Notes: generated from the sequence alone by a model not told the origin. A DNA stretch of 7,103 bases from Spirochaetaceae bacterium (GCA_031258335.1 JAIRMY010000235.1:1-7103); one strand, 5' to 3'. Positions 1-6,115 are shown, counted from the stretch's first letter. Made by a program: numbers and translations.

Positions 1-39
1 TTTGTAATTCACATAGCTTTCTTTATCTATCCACGAACT
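1..39 (-). pseudogene. Out-of-frame continuation of the LolA-like gene, cut by window edge
   Basis: On the minus strand, positions 39 to 1 read S-S-W-I-D-K-E-S-Y-V-N-Y-K without a stop. In LolA-like proteins a W-I-D-K-E segment normally follows the 'Y-S-x-I-V' stretch that ends the upstream reading frame. Restoring one base in GTTCGTGG (as GTT TCG TGG) would give I-V-S-W-I-D-K-E. The gene therefore either carries a real one-base deletion or there is a sequencing or assembly error. The rest lies outside the window. Confidence 0.65.
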
Positions 40-551
40 ATGCGGCTGTACTGGTATGATTTGTCTTTTGGTATGGATTCAATTACATGGCAGACCTTGC
101 CGTTCAATGTTTCTTCCCGCAAAATCGTATGCGTATCTTTCTCGGCATCACGGTCGGCGGAAGATATATCATCGTAAGACAAGTCCGTGCCTACAAAACT
201 TCTCGCCCCCTCCTGCGCCGCTATGCGCCTGACCCTGTTCAACTCAGGCAGGTATATCCAGCGGTCCTCACCGCCGCCGCCGTTTTCCACGGTAAGAAAG
301 CGCGTTCCCTTTACCGAAGCCGGGCTTAAAAATTCGACTATGGTACGGCTGCCCTTAGGCCCGTCCTTTGAATACTGGTTGATGGTACGCTCAGTCTTCG
401 AGCCATTCTTCGCCGTCAAGACCATAGTTGACTGCGACTGCACCGTGTCCGCCTCTATCCTGTCCCTCGACAGCCTGACTACTTCATCGGCGCTTTGCCC
501 ATACAAACCGTACGCGGACAACAGGACAACAACAAAAAAACAATTACGCAT
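27..551 (-). CDS. LolA-like outer-membrane lipoprotein-sorting family protein, C-terminus lost by frameshift
   Basis: Reads as 174 residues with an N-terminal signal peptide (basic MRN, hydrophobic FFVVVLLSAYGLYG, likely cleavage near residue 18-21), so the product is exported to the periplasm. The body resembles the COG2834 LolA-like family, often found near RND-type exporters and thought to handle lipoproteins or lipids at the outer membrane: 'STMVLTAKNG', 'IVEFLSPASVKGTRFL', 'DRWIYLPELNRVRRI' and 'FVGTDLSYDDI' are typical segments. Family members are usually about 230-260 residues; this one stops after SYQYSRIVRG. The expected continuation (W-I-D-K-E-S-Y-V-N-Y-K) is present one frame away in the last 39 bases of the window, so one base seems to be missing near 34-39. 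The start ATG (549-551) follows a G-rich stretch rather than a clear Shine-Dalgarno site. Family call is fairly sure; exact role is unknown. Confidence 0.75.
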   Translation of the reverse strand: MRNCFFVVVLLSAYGLYGQSADEVVRLSRDRIEADTVQSQSTMVLTAKNGSKTERTINQYSKDGPKGSRTIVEFLSPASVKGTRFLTVENGGGGEDRWIYLPELNRVRRIAAQEGARSFVGTDLSYDDISSADRDAEKDTHTILREETLNGKVCHVIESIPKDKSYQYSRIVRG

Positions 552-596
552 AAAACCCCCAATAACAACAGCTTGACATAACCCCCCACCCCTTTC

Positions 597-613
597 AAGC
601 GGCTTAGCCGCTT
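597..613. repeat. Hairpin, 7-bp stem, loop TTA
   Basis: AAGCGGC, loop TTA, GCCGCTT: a perfect short inverted repeat at the left border of the GC-rich block. It is followed on the plus strand by TAATAT rather than a T-run, so it is a poor terminator candidate. It shares the short-stem, three-base-loop design of the other hairpins in this region. Confidence 0.6.
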
Positions 614-632
614 TAATATCCGCTACGCGTCA

Positions 633-795
633 GCCCACCAGCGGGTTTTAAGGCGCTCCGCGCTAGCGTCCCGAAAGCGGAGTTCGGGTTCTGCCTTCAC
701 TACGATAAAGGCGCTTGGCATACGCGGCTGGCGGCGGTCTCGTTAGTCAAGCGCCCTATTCACGTTGAAGGCGATGCGTAAACCCGCTGGCGGGC
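633..795. repeat. Long-range inverted repeat, 16-bp arms with one mismatch
   Basis: Positions 633-648 (GCCCACCAGCGGGTTT) are the reverse complement of 780-795 (AAACCCGCTGGCGGGC) except for one base. The arms enclose 131 bp, which contain a further imperfect inverted repeat (693-772). Such paired arms can be the ends of a small non-autonomous element, but no target-site duplication was identified. Confidence 0.5.
693..772. repeat. Imperfect inverted repeat of about 80 bp
   Basis: Two perfect arm pairs share the same centre (732/733): GCCTTCA 693-699 with TGAAGGC 766-772, and GGCGCTTG 710-717 with CAAGCGCC 748-755. Roughly two thirds of the 38 compared positions of the two half-arms match, so this is a decayed palindrome rather than a chance short hairpin. 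It could fold as a long stem-loop RNA or be a relic of a repeat element. Confidence 0.5.
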
Positions 796-818
796 GCGGC
801 TGGTGGCTTTGGGCGCAT

Positions 819-837
819 CCCCGCGCTTCGCGCGGGG
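819..837. repeat. Hairpin, 8-bp all-GC stem, loop TTC
   Basis: CCCCGCGC, loop TTC, GCGCGGGG. This is a perfect, very stable stem. It is not followed by a T-run on either strand, so it is not a standard rho-independent terminator. Confidence 0.6.
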
Positions 838-853
838 TCGGGCTATCCGCTCC

Positions 854-892
854 AATAACGCCACATGGCGCTACGCGCCGAGCGGCGTTATT
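854..892. repeat. Nested hairpin: 9-bp outer arms with inner 5-bp stem
   Basis: The outer arms are AATAACGCC (854-862) and GGCGTTATT (884-892). Inside lies GGCGC, loop TAC, GCGCC (867-879). The core CGCTACGCG also occurs at 621-629, so the inner hairpin is itself a repeated unit of this block. Confidence 0.6.
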
Positions 893-902
893 CCGCTTCC
901 CC

Positions 903-968
903 CGCGGTGTGCGCCGCAGGCGCAGCCCACAAAGCGGCAGGCCGTTGGCCTGTCTTGCGCACACCGCG
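903..968. repeat. 12-bp inverted repeat enclosing two smaller hairpins
   Basis: CGCGGTGTGCGC (903-914) pairs perfectly with GCGCACACCGCG (957-968). Within and overlapping it are GCGCC-GCA-GGCGC (911-923) and CAGGCC-GTT-GGCCTG (938-952). The nested architecture is like that of 854-892. Confidence 0.6.
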
Positions 969-1022
969 TGTCCCGCATATGGGTTGTGCCACCCCCACTC
1001 AACGCCATCGCCGTCCAGATGC

Positions 1023-1075
1023 CTGCCGGCAGATTTACCCGCCGCCTAGCGGCGGCCAGGCGGCCAGCGGCGGCC
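1023..1075. repeat. Right-end palindromes and 18-bp-spaced direct repeat
   Basis: CTGCCGGCAG (1023-1032) is a perfect 10-bp palindrome. It is followed by CCGCCGC, loop CTA, GCGGCGG (1039-1055). AGCGGCGGCC occurs at 1048-1057 and again at 1066-1075, a direct repeat with an 18-bp period. This marks the right border of the GC-rich block; the metN promoter starts at the next base. Confidence 0.55.
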
Positions 1076-1104
1076 TTGACTCTTATCACGAATACCTATA
1101 ACAT
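1076..1104 (+). promoter_or_regulatory. Predicted promoter of metNI
   Basis: TTGACT (1076-1081, 5/6 to the -35 consensus) is separated by 17 bp from TAACAT (1099-1104, 4/6 to TATAAT). It lies about 35 bp upstream of the metN start and is the best sigma-70-like pair in the metN leader. An alternative -10, TATAAC at 1097-1102, would have a 15-bp spacer. Confidence 0.45.
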
Positions 1105-1116
1105 ACGTATAGTTAC

Positions 1117-1126
1117 TAGGAATTTT
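1117..1126 (+). promoter_or_regulatory. Possible operator half-site shared with metQ leader
   Basis: TAGGAATTTT here is identical to one arm of the palindrome before metQ (6959-6979) and lies in the same orientation relative to its gene, just upstream of the ribosome-binding site. With the preceding bases, TTA-N-TAGGAATTTT is shared. The second arm is absent here. Its regulatory role is inferred only from this coincidence. Confidence 0.3.
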
Positions 1127-1131
1127 GAGGT
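1127..1131 (+). promoter_or_regulatory. metN ribosome-binding site
   Basis: GAGGT ends 7 bases before the ATG at 1139. It fixes the start at this ATG: the frame stays open upstream to 803, but that extension lies inside the hairpin block and aligns to no part of an ABC ATPase. Confidence 0.6.
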
Positions 1132-1138
1132 AGAGGCG

Positions 1139-1885
1139 ATGATAAGGCTTGAAAGAATAACCAAAAGCTACCAAACGGCTAACGGACTGTTACAGGCTCT
1201 CGATTCGATAACTGTACACATTCAAAAAGGCGTTGTTTTTGGGTTCATTGGCTTTTCAGGGGCCGGAAAATCCACATTGTTAAGAACTATCAACCTTCTG
1301 GAACGCCCGGACAGCGGAAACGTTTTTATTGACGGCGAAGACATTACCAGTCTGCCGCCAAAAGAACTTTTAAGACGAAGGGAGAGAATAGGCATGATTT
1401 TCCAGCACTATAACCTGCTGTTGAACAGCACAGTTTATAAAAATGTCGCCTTTCCTTTGGAAATTACACAGGTTAAAAAGAATGAAATAGAAAAACGGGT
1501 CAAGAAATGTCTTGAAATAGTTGATTTGCCGGAAAAAATAAGCGATTATCCGGCAAAATTAAGCGGCGGTCAAAAACAACGTGTGGCGATTGCCCGCGCC
1601 ATCATTACTGAGCCGAAAATTCTCTTGTGCGACGAGGTGACATCCGCTCTGGACCCCCAAACAACGGAAATCATCCTAAATTACCTACGAAAAATCAATA
1701 AAGAATTGGGAATCACTATTGTTTTAGTAACCCATGAGATGGATGTGGCCCGCGCGATTTGTGATCATGTGGGTGTATTGGAGAATGGTTTTCTCGTTGA
1801 AACGTTAGATATGGCTCGAAATACCGACTGTACGCCGCAGTCAAAATTGGGACGATTCCTGTTTGGTAACGGTGAGGGTATTTAA
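1139..1885 (+). CDS. metN: Methionine-type ABC transporter ATP-binding protein, short form without NIL domain
   Basis: The cytoplasmic ATPase that powers uptake through the MetI permease. The 248 residues hold every ABC motif: Walker A GFSGAGKST (38-46), Q-loop Q89 in IFQHYNLL, signature LSGGQ (141-145), Walker B ILLCDE (161-166), D-loop SALD (169-172) and switch His199 in VTHEMDV, a string typical of MetN. The start ATG was chosen because the protein begins at the usual MIRLERITKSY and has a Shine-Dalgarno site. E. coli MetN has about 343 residues; the missing part is the C-terminal NIL (ACT-like) domain that binds methionine and blocks transport when methionine is plentiful. Only 23 bp separate the stop from metI and no remnant is visible, so this is a clean short form rather than a frameshift. 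After His199 the usual tail is replaced by a diverged stretch, ETLDMARNTDCTPQSKLGRF. Substrate assignment rests on family resemblance and the neighbouring metI and metQ. Confidence 0.9.
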   Translation: MIRLERITKSYQTANGLLQALDSITVHIQKGVVFGFIGFSGAGKSTLLRTINLLERPDSGNVFIDGEDITSLPPKELLRRRERIGMIFQHYNLLLNSTVYKNVAFPLEITQVKKNEIEKRVKKCLEIVDLPEKISDYPAKLSGGQKQRVAIARAIITEPKILLCDEVTSALDPQTTEIILNYLRKINKELGITIVLVTHEMDVARAICDHVGVLENGFLVETLDMARNTDCTPQSKLGRFLFGNGEGI

Positions 1886-1908
1886 ATGTTGTTGAAAGGG
1901 GAATTATT

Positions 1909-2571
1909 ATGCAGTTGATTATTGATCTGCTTCCACAAATTGGAACTGCGTTAGTCCAAACATTTTTAATGATGTTTTTTACCCTCACCATTGCCGCCCT
2001 GCTCGGCATCCCGCTGGGGACTTACCTCTATCTAATTCGTTCCGGCTCTATTGTAGAGAAACCAAAAACTTATCTTGTCCTCGACGTTATTGTCAATATT
2101 GTGCGCTCCTTTCCGTTTCTGATACTGTTGGTCGCCATGATACCCTTAACACGGTTGATCGTAGGTTCGTCAATAGGAACAGCGGCGGTCATTGTCCCGC
2201 TTTCGGTCAGCGCCACGCCCGACTTTGCCCGGCTCACAGAACAAACGCTGCTCGAAGTTCCGCACGGCGTCATTGAGATGGCGGAAGCCGCGGGCGCTAA
2301 CACGAGGCAAATTATATGGAAAGTCCTCTACAGAGAAGCGCGTTCCGGACTCGTCAACAGCGCGACTATGATCAGCGTCAGCTTTTTTTCGTACTCGACG
2401 GTAGCGGGGCTTGTAGGCGGCGGCGGTATAGGTGATTTTGCGATAAAATACGGGTATTACAGGTATAGGCCGGCCGTCATGCTGTTCACAGTTATACTGA
2501 TCATCATCATCGTTCAGATTATTCAGACAGCCGGAAGAATCATATCGCGGAAAATTGACAAGAGAAATTAG
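1909..2571 (+). CDS. metI: Methionine-type ABC transporter permease
   Basis: Inner-membrane permease of the importer; two copies would form the channel with a MetN dimer. It has 220 residues, a normal MetI length, with about five hydrophobic membrane segments (roughly 14-42, 55-80, 88-104, 150-170, 189-208). The cytoplasmic coupling loop carries the EAA motif, EAAGANTRQIIWKVLYREA (126-144), and the family segments VNIVRSFPFLIL (62-73) and GGGGIGDFAIKYGYYRY (170-186) are present. The start has a good ribosome-binding site (GGGGA, 6 bases upstream) and follows metN by 23 bp, so the two are co-transcribed. Its stop codon (2569-2571) overlaps the stop of the minus-strand gene, leaving no intergenic terminator. 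No binding-protein gene follows; the likely partner is metQ at the other end of the cluster. Confidence 0.93.
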   Translation: MQLIIDLLPQIGTALVQTFLMMFFTLTIAALLGIPLGTYLYLIRSGSIVEKPKTYLVLDVIVNIVRSFPFLILLVAMIPLTRLIVGSSIGTAAVIVPLSVSATPDFARLTEQTLLEVPHGVIEMAEAAGANTRQIIWKVLYREARSGLVNSATMISVSFFSYSTVAGLVGGGGIGDFAIKYGYYRYRPAVMLFTVILIIIIVQIIQTAGRIISRKIDKRN

Positions 2572-3269
2572 AAACAGCTTGAGACCAGTTTGTCGAGAAA
2601 CTTAAACATCAATTTGTTGTTTAGGGCTATATAGCCGTGCCGCCTTGTTATTTCTTCGCCGCTTTGGATGAACTTGCCCTTTTCGCCGGTTTTGTCGAGT
2701 TCTCCGGCAAACAGGTAAGCCATCTGATACGTCAACTCAAGGTGGAATTGAAAGGCAAAGACATTGCCGCCGTAAATAAAACCATGGTGGGCGCATGCAT
2801 CGTTTGAAGCGATGAGTTTGGCGTTTTCCGGCAGAACACTGAACGTATAGGAGTGCCACTGAAAAATAACTGCCTCTTTGCCTAACACCGATAGTACAGG
2901 GTGTTCCTGCGCCGTCTTGTTAAAGTTCACAGTCCGCCAGCCTATCTCTGTTTCTTCGTTTTTCGTTACCTTACCGCCCAATGCCACAGCGAGCAACTGT
3001 CCGCCCAGGCAAAAACCTACCGCGATTTTTCCGGCTTCAACGGCTTTCTTTATAAAGGTTTTTTCGCAGGCAAGCCAGGGGAACTTGTCTTCTTCGTGGA
3101 CATTCATCGTGCCGCCCATGATGAACAAAATGTCAAAATCAAGGTCGGGCGGCAGTTTTTCACCCTTGGTTAGTACAAGCGTTGTAAGCGTATGGCCGTT
3201 TTTCAGCGCCCATTCAATTATGCTTCCCGCGTCGTCGTATTCGTGATGCTGTAACGCGAGAAGTTTCAT
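2568..3269 (-). CDS. Class I glutamine-amidotransferase-like protein (GMP-synthase-type GATase domain)
   Basis: A stand-alone class I GATase domain of 233 residues. The catalytic triad is visible: nucleophile Cys87 in GFCLGGQ, His176 and Glu178 in FQFHLE. Other family marks are the oxyanion-side IMGGTMNV (50-57), the W-H-S-Y-T-F segment near 138-143 and LGGKV (97-101). No synthetase domain is attached, so it may be a hydrolase of glutamine or gamma-glutamyl compounds rather than an ammonia donor; plant GGP1 is a gamma-glutamyl peptidase of this general fold. No signal peptide, so cytoplasmic. The ATG overlaps the msrAB stop (ATGA, 3266-3269), indicating translational coupling, and GGAGA upstream acts as ribosome-binding site. 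It is the last gene of the minus-strand unit and ends tail to tail with metI. Family is sure; substrate is not known. Confidence 0.88.
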   Translation of the reverse strand: MKLLALQHHEYDDAGSIIEWALKNGHTLTTLVLTKGEKLPPDLDFDILFIMGGTMNVHEEDKFPWLACEKTFIKKAVEAGKIAVGFCLGGQLLAVALGGKVTKNEETEIGWRTVNFNKTAQEHPVLSVLGKEAVIFQWHSYTFSVLPENAKLIASNDACAHHGFIYGGNVFAFQFHLELTYQMAYLFAGELDKTGEKGKFIQSGEEITRRHGYIALNNKLMFKFLDKLVSSCF

Positions 3270-4222
3270 CGCGTTCTCCGCAGCAGATGCAGGTAATTAC
3301 CATATCCCGCCTGTTCCATTTCCTCTTCTGGAATGAATCGAAGGGAAGCGCTGTTGATACAGTACCGAAGTCCTCCTAATTCTTTTGGACCGTCGTTAAA
3401 TACATGGCCTAAATGCGCGTTTCCGGTTACACTTCGTACCTCCGTTCTCAGTTTAGAATCCCGCCTGTCTTCAAGCTCGGCGATCAGTTCCGGTGAAACC
3501 GGTTTTGAAAATGCCGGCCATCCGCACCCTGAGTCAAATTTATCGGCGGAAACAAAAAGAGGCTCGCCAGTGGTAATGTCCACGTAAATACCTTCACGAA
3601 ATTCATTGTAGTATTCGTTGAGAAACGCTTTTTCCGTATCGTCTTCCCGTGTTACGCGGTATTGCAGGTCGGATAGACTCTGTTTTAATTCTTCGTCAGA
3701 TTTGCGTTTATAATCTGACAGCTTTAAGTTTTTTATTTTTTCAAATACGGCGTTATCTATATGGCAGCACTCGTCTTGATTATGCTCCAAATACCTTTGA
3801 TGATACTCCTCGGCGGGATAGTAATTTGAAAGCGGCAAAACCTCCGTCTCTATTTTTCGTTTGGCTTTCCGCTCCAAGTTCTGTACATAGCGCGTGATGA
3901 GGTCAAGCTCGCGCGGGTCGTCTGTATAAATTCCGGTTCTGTACTGGGTTCCGGCATCCGGTCCTTGTCGGTTTAACGAAAACGGGTCTATCGCCTCAAA
4001 AAAAGCGGCAAGCAGAAAAAAAAGCGGCGCGCTATCCTCGTCATAGCTTACCTTAACAGTTTCGGCAAAACCTGTATCGCCCCGGCGTACCTGTTCATAG
4101 CTTGGATTGTCAACATGACCATTGGCGTATCCCGCCTCTGTCGCGGTAACGCCGGGGATTAACGAGAAGTATTTTTCAACACCCCAAAAACAGCCGCCGG
4201 CAAAATAAATTTGTTTTACCAT
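3266..4222 (-). CDS. msrAB: Fused peptide methionine sulfoxide reductase MsrA-MsrB
   Basis: Repairs oxidised methionine, the MsrA part reducing the S- and the MsrB part the R-sulfoxide. Of 318 residues, about 1-150 form MsrA, with catalytic Cys11 in [11 protein letters not shown] and probable resolving cysteines at 152-153 (ECCHI). Residues about 175-318 form MsrB, with catalytic Cys288 in [11 protein letters not shown], resolving Cys233 in SGCGWPAF, and HLGHVF (270-275). The two CxxC zinc pairs of many MsrB proteins are absent ([13 protein letters not shown] and [12 protein letters not shown] have no cysteine), as in other metal-free MsrBs such as the one in Neisseria PilB. There is no signal peptide or thioredoxin domain, so it should work in the cytoplasm with cellular thioredoxin. 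The start has CGGAG 8 bases upstream; it follows the GNAT gene by 44 bp and overlaps the next gene by 4 bp. Free methionine sulfoxide brought in by the neighbouring transporter is a possible substrate (inference). Confidence 0.95.
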   Translation of the reverse strand: MVKQIYFAGGCFWGVEKYFSLIPGVTATEAGYANGHVDNPSYEQVRRGDTGFAETVKVSYDEDSAPLFFLLAAFFEAIDPFSLNRQGPDAGTQYRTGIYTDDPRELDLITRYVQNLERKAKRKIETEVLPLSNYYPAEEYHQRYLEHNQDECCHIDNAVFEKIKNLKLSDYKRKSDEELKQSLSDLQYRVTREDDTEKAFLNEYYNEFREGIYVDITTGEPLFVSADKFDSGCGWPAFSKPVSPELIAELEDRRDSKLRTEVRSVTGNAHLGHVFNDGPKELGGLRYCINSASLRFIPEEEMEQAGYGNYLHLLRRTR

Positions 4223-4266
4223 TCACATCACTCCGTTTCTAATCTGGTATTCATTGTATCCCATAC

Positions 4267-4749
4267 TTACAGTATAAGTTGCCAATAACTTACATCTATA
4301 CATCTGTTGAATTTGAATCCCGCTTCTTTCAAATGGCCTATCTCTCTAAACCCGAATTTGCCATGAAGCGCCTCGCTTGCCTCGTTCCCGCGCTCCATGA
4401 GCGCCATTACCGAATGTTTTCCCATTTTCCGCGCCTCGTCAAGTATGGCCGCCATAAGCTGGCTGCCGGCATCATTTCCGGTGAGTCCGTGTTTTACATA
4501 AATCGAATCGGAGACGGCAAAACGGTACGCGCTTCTTGCGATGTAATGGTTAAGGTAGGCATAGCCTATAACTTCATCTCCCTCTACATTGACAAGCCAC
4601 GGGAACTTTTTTGTAACTTCTGTGATGCGCCTTTCCATTTCAGAAACAGTAACGTCTTCTTCTTCCGCCGTAACGCAGGTAAAGCGGACGTAGTAATTGT
4701 AAATATCGCGTATTGCCGGAGCATCAGAAATCCTTACCGGTCTAATCAT
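4267..4749 (-). CDS. GNAT acetyltransferase, phosphinothricin / methionine sulfoximine type
   Basis: A 160-residue cytoplasmic N-acetyltransferase. It resembles the Pat/MddA (YncA) branch of GNAT: N-terminal MIRPVRISDAPAIRDIYNYYV, TAEEEDVTVSEMERRI, then YAYLNHY, and the C-terminal E-A-S-E-A-L-H-G-K-F-G-F-R-E-I-G motif followed by GFKFNRCIDVSYWQ. Members acetylate phosphinothricin, methionine sulfoximine or methionine sulfone, analogues that poison glutamine synthetase or resemble oxidised methionine. The ATG at 4749 is chosen because proteins of this family start at MIRP and GGA lies 8 bases upstream; an upstream start at 4797 would overlap the preceding gene by 34 bp and add a non-homologous tail. 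The acetyl-CoA loop, usually R-G-x-G-x-G/A, reads T-G-N-D-A-G (90-95), which is unusual and may weaken activity. It sits 14 bp after the glutamine-synthetase-like gene, which suggests a related substrate. Specificity is inferred. Confidence 0.82.
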   Translation of the reverse strand: MIRPVRISDAPAIRDIYNYYVRFTCVTAEEEDVTVSEMERRITEVTKKFPWLVNVEGDEVIGYAYLNHYIARSAYRFAVSDSIYVKHGLTGNDAGSQLMAAILDEARKMGKHSVMALMERGNEASEALHGKFGFREIGHLKEAGFKFNRCIDVSYWQLIL

Positions 4750-4763
4750 CGTGCTTTTCCGTT

Positions 4764-6086
4764 TTACGAATTTTCCAGATACCGCTCGCGTTCCCATTCG
4801 CTGACCGTGGTGTTGTGTACGCCTATGTCGAAATTGATCAGTTCACTGAATATGTAGACAAATTCTTTGCCAAAATACTCAAGCGCCTTTTCACTTTTTT
4901 CAAAAAGCGCCGCGGCCTGCGCGAGGGTGCGGGGCATCTTTTCAAGTTTTTCGTTGTAGTAGCCGTTTCCTTCGAGAATTTCCGCCGGGGGCAGATTGTT
5001 TTCCAGTCCGTAGAGCCCGGACGCCAAAGACGCGGCTATCAAAAAATAGGGGTTTGCGTCCGCCGAGCCTGTACGCTGCTCAATGCGCGTCGCCTCTCCC
5101 CTGCCGACCAACCGCGTCGACGCCGTCCTGTTATCGTAGCCAAACCCCACCCGTGTCGGCGCGAAAGACATATCGGAAAGCCGCTTGTACGAATTCACCG
5201 TAGGGGCGGCCAGCGCCATAAATTCGCTTGTCCCGCTTAGAATGCCCGCCGCGTACCGCAAAAGCAGCCCTCGGTCTTCGTTAAAGGCATTCTTCCCGTC
5301 CGCCGTCCATAGGCTCTGGTGTAAATGGTAACCGCTTCCAGAAATTCCGTTAAAGGGAAACGCCATAAATGTCGCGTAAAGCCCCTTTTTGCGGGCTATT
5401 TCCTTCACCGCGTTCCTAGCAATCACCGCGTTGTCGGCATTGGTCAGTGCATCGCCGTACTGTAATATCATTTCCATCTGACCGGGGCCGTATTCTGTGT
5501 GTACCGCCTCAATTGGGATGTTAAATCCTTCAAGATTTTTTATTATCTCGTCAACAATATCACTGTACCAGCCGATTTTCCCTATGGAATAGGTTTCCTT
5601 GCCGCCGAAGAGAGGCTTTTTTTCAGCGTCCAGAAGATAGAATTCTATCTCCGAGCCAACCTTTACCGTGTACCCAGTTTTCGCAAAACGTTCCAAAATA
5701 TTTTTCAAAATCTGCCGGGGCGCGACAGGGATAATATCGCCGGTATCGATGACCAAATCGGCGATGGCAAAGGCGGTTCCCGGCCTCCACGGAATTTCGC
5801 GCAGAGTCGAATAGTCCGGCTTCAACGTCATATCGGAAGCGCCGTTTTCAAACGCCGCGATAGGCGATGTAGTAAAATACTCCGATTGAATATCCCATGT
5901 AAGCGGGGCGCGGCAAACACTAGTTCCGTCTGTCGGATGATCCAACAGAAAACGGGCGGGCAGTCTTTTACCAATAATGGAGCCGTTAATATCGGCAAAA
6001 CCTATCTCGACCGATGTAATATTATGATCGGTTATATACTGTTTTGCCCTTTTTACGTCTTCGTCCGAGTAATGCACTTGACTCAT
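4764..6086 (-). CDS. Glutamine-synthetase-like gamma-glutamyl ligase
   Basis: A 440-residue member of the GlnA/PuuA superfamily, which uses ATP to join the gamma-carboxyl of glutamate to ammonia or an amine. N-terminal beta-grasp about 1-100 (VEIGFADINGSIIGKRLP, then VCRAPLTWDIQSEY), catalytic domain to the end. Metal and substrate residues are kept: E146 and E148 (GSEIEF), E198 and E205 (TEYGPGQMEM), H254 (SGSGYHLHQSLW), R302 in NSYKRL, R320 and R325 (DNRTASTRL), E336 and R338 (RIEQRTG). The flap glutamate of true glutamine synthetase (the E of YEAP, a fixed distance after NSYKRL) is Phe308 here, and no adenylylation-type NLYDLP tyrosine is seen. This favours an amine or unusual ligand over ammonia. 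The ATG at 6086 has AGGA 6 bases upstream; a GTG at 6122 is possible but would overlap metQ. It follows metQ by 29 bp in the same transcription unit. Could still be a plain glutamine synthetase variant. Confidence 0.87.
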   Translation of the reverse strand: MSQVHYSDEDVKRAKQYITDHNITSVEIGFADINGSIIGKRLPARFLLDHPTDGTSVCRAPLTWDIQSEYFTTSPIAAFENGASDMTLKPDYSTLREIPWRPGTAFAIADLVIDTGDIIPVAPRQILKNILERFAKTGYTVKVGSEIEFYLLDAEKKPLFGGKETYSIGKIGWYSDIVDEIIKNLEGFNIPIEAVHTEYGPGQMEMILQYGDALTNADNAVIARNAVKEIARKKGLYATFMAFPFNGISGSGYHLHQSLWTADGKNAFNEDRGLLLRYAAGILSGTSEFMALAAPTVNSYKRLSDMSFAPTRVGFGYDNRTASTRLVGRGEATRIEQRTGSADANPYFLIAASLASGLYGLENNLPPAEILEGNGYYNEKLEKMPRTLAQAAALFEKSEKALEYFGKEFVYIFSELINFDIGVHNTTVSEWERERYLENS

Positions 6087-6115
6087 ATATTTTCCTTTTG
6101 ACTGCCCGCGATTTT

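Larger units (their letters stand above)
552..1138. other. Gene-free intergenic region with GC-rich hairpin block
   Basis: No supported gene lies between the LolA-like start and metN. The first 45 bases hold C-runs (C5 at 556-560, C6 and C4 at 582-592) and a 6-bp inverted repeat (GCTTGA 571-576, TCAAGC 595-600). From about 597 to 1075 the DNA turns clearly GC-rich and is dominated by inverted repeats, listed separately. Several open frames cross it on both strands, but they are rich in Arg, Ala, Pro and Gly, overlap each other and look like nothing known, as expected of GC-rich palindromic DNA. The final 60 bases return to AT-rich sequence and carry the metN promoter and ribosome-binding site. 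Confidence 0.7.

Noticed and set aside
519..575. Eleven-codon upstream frame overlapping the LolA-like start (minus strand)
   Set aside because: The frame exists, preceded by a G-rich stretch, but G-runs are not a clear ribosome-binding site and no attenuation structure is evident.
743..1101. Open reading frames on both strands in the GC-rich block, 72-94 residues
   Set aside because: They overlap each other in several frames, are rich in Arg/Ala/Pro/Gly, lack convincing ribosome-binding sites and are made of hairpin DNA.
803..1138. N-terminal extension of metN by 112 residues
   Set aside because: The extension is translated from repeat DNA, has no match to ABC ATPases, and the ATG at 1139 has a Shine-Dalgarno site and the normal family start.
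2625..2636. GGCTATATAGCC palindrome as terminator for metNI
   Set aside because: It lies in the coding sequence of the opposite gene, has no real loop and no T-run follows.
4750..4797. Earlier start for the GNAT gene, adding 16 residues
   Set aside because: It would overlap the ligase gene; the added residues are not part of the family, and the start at 4749 has its own ribosome-binding site.
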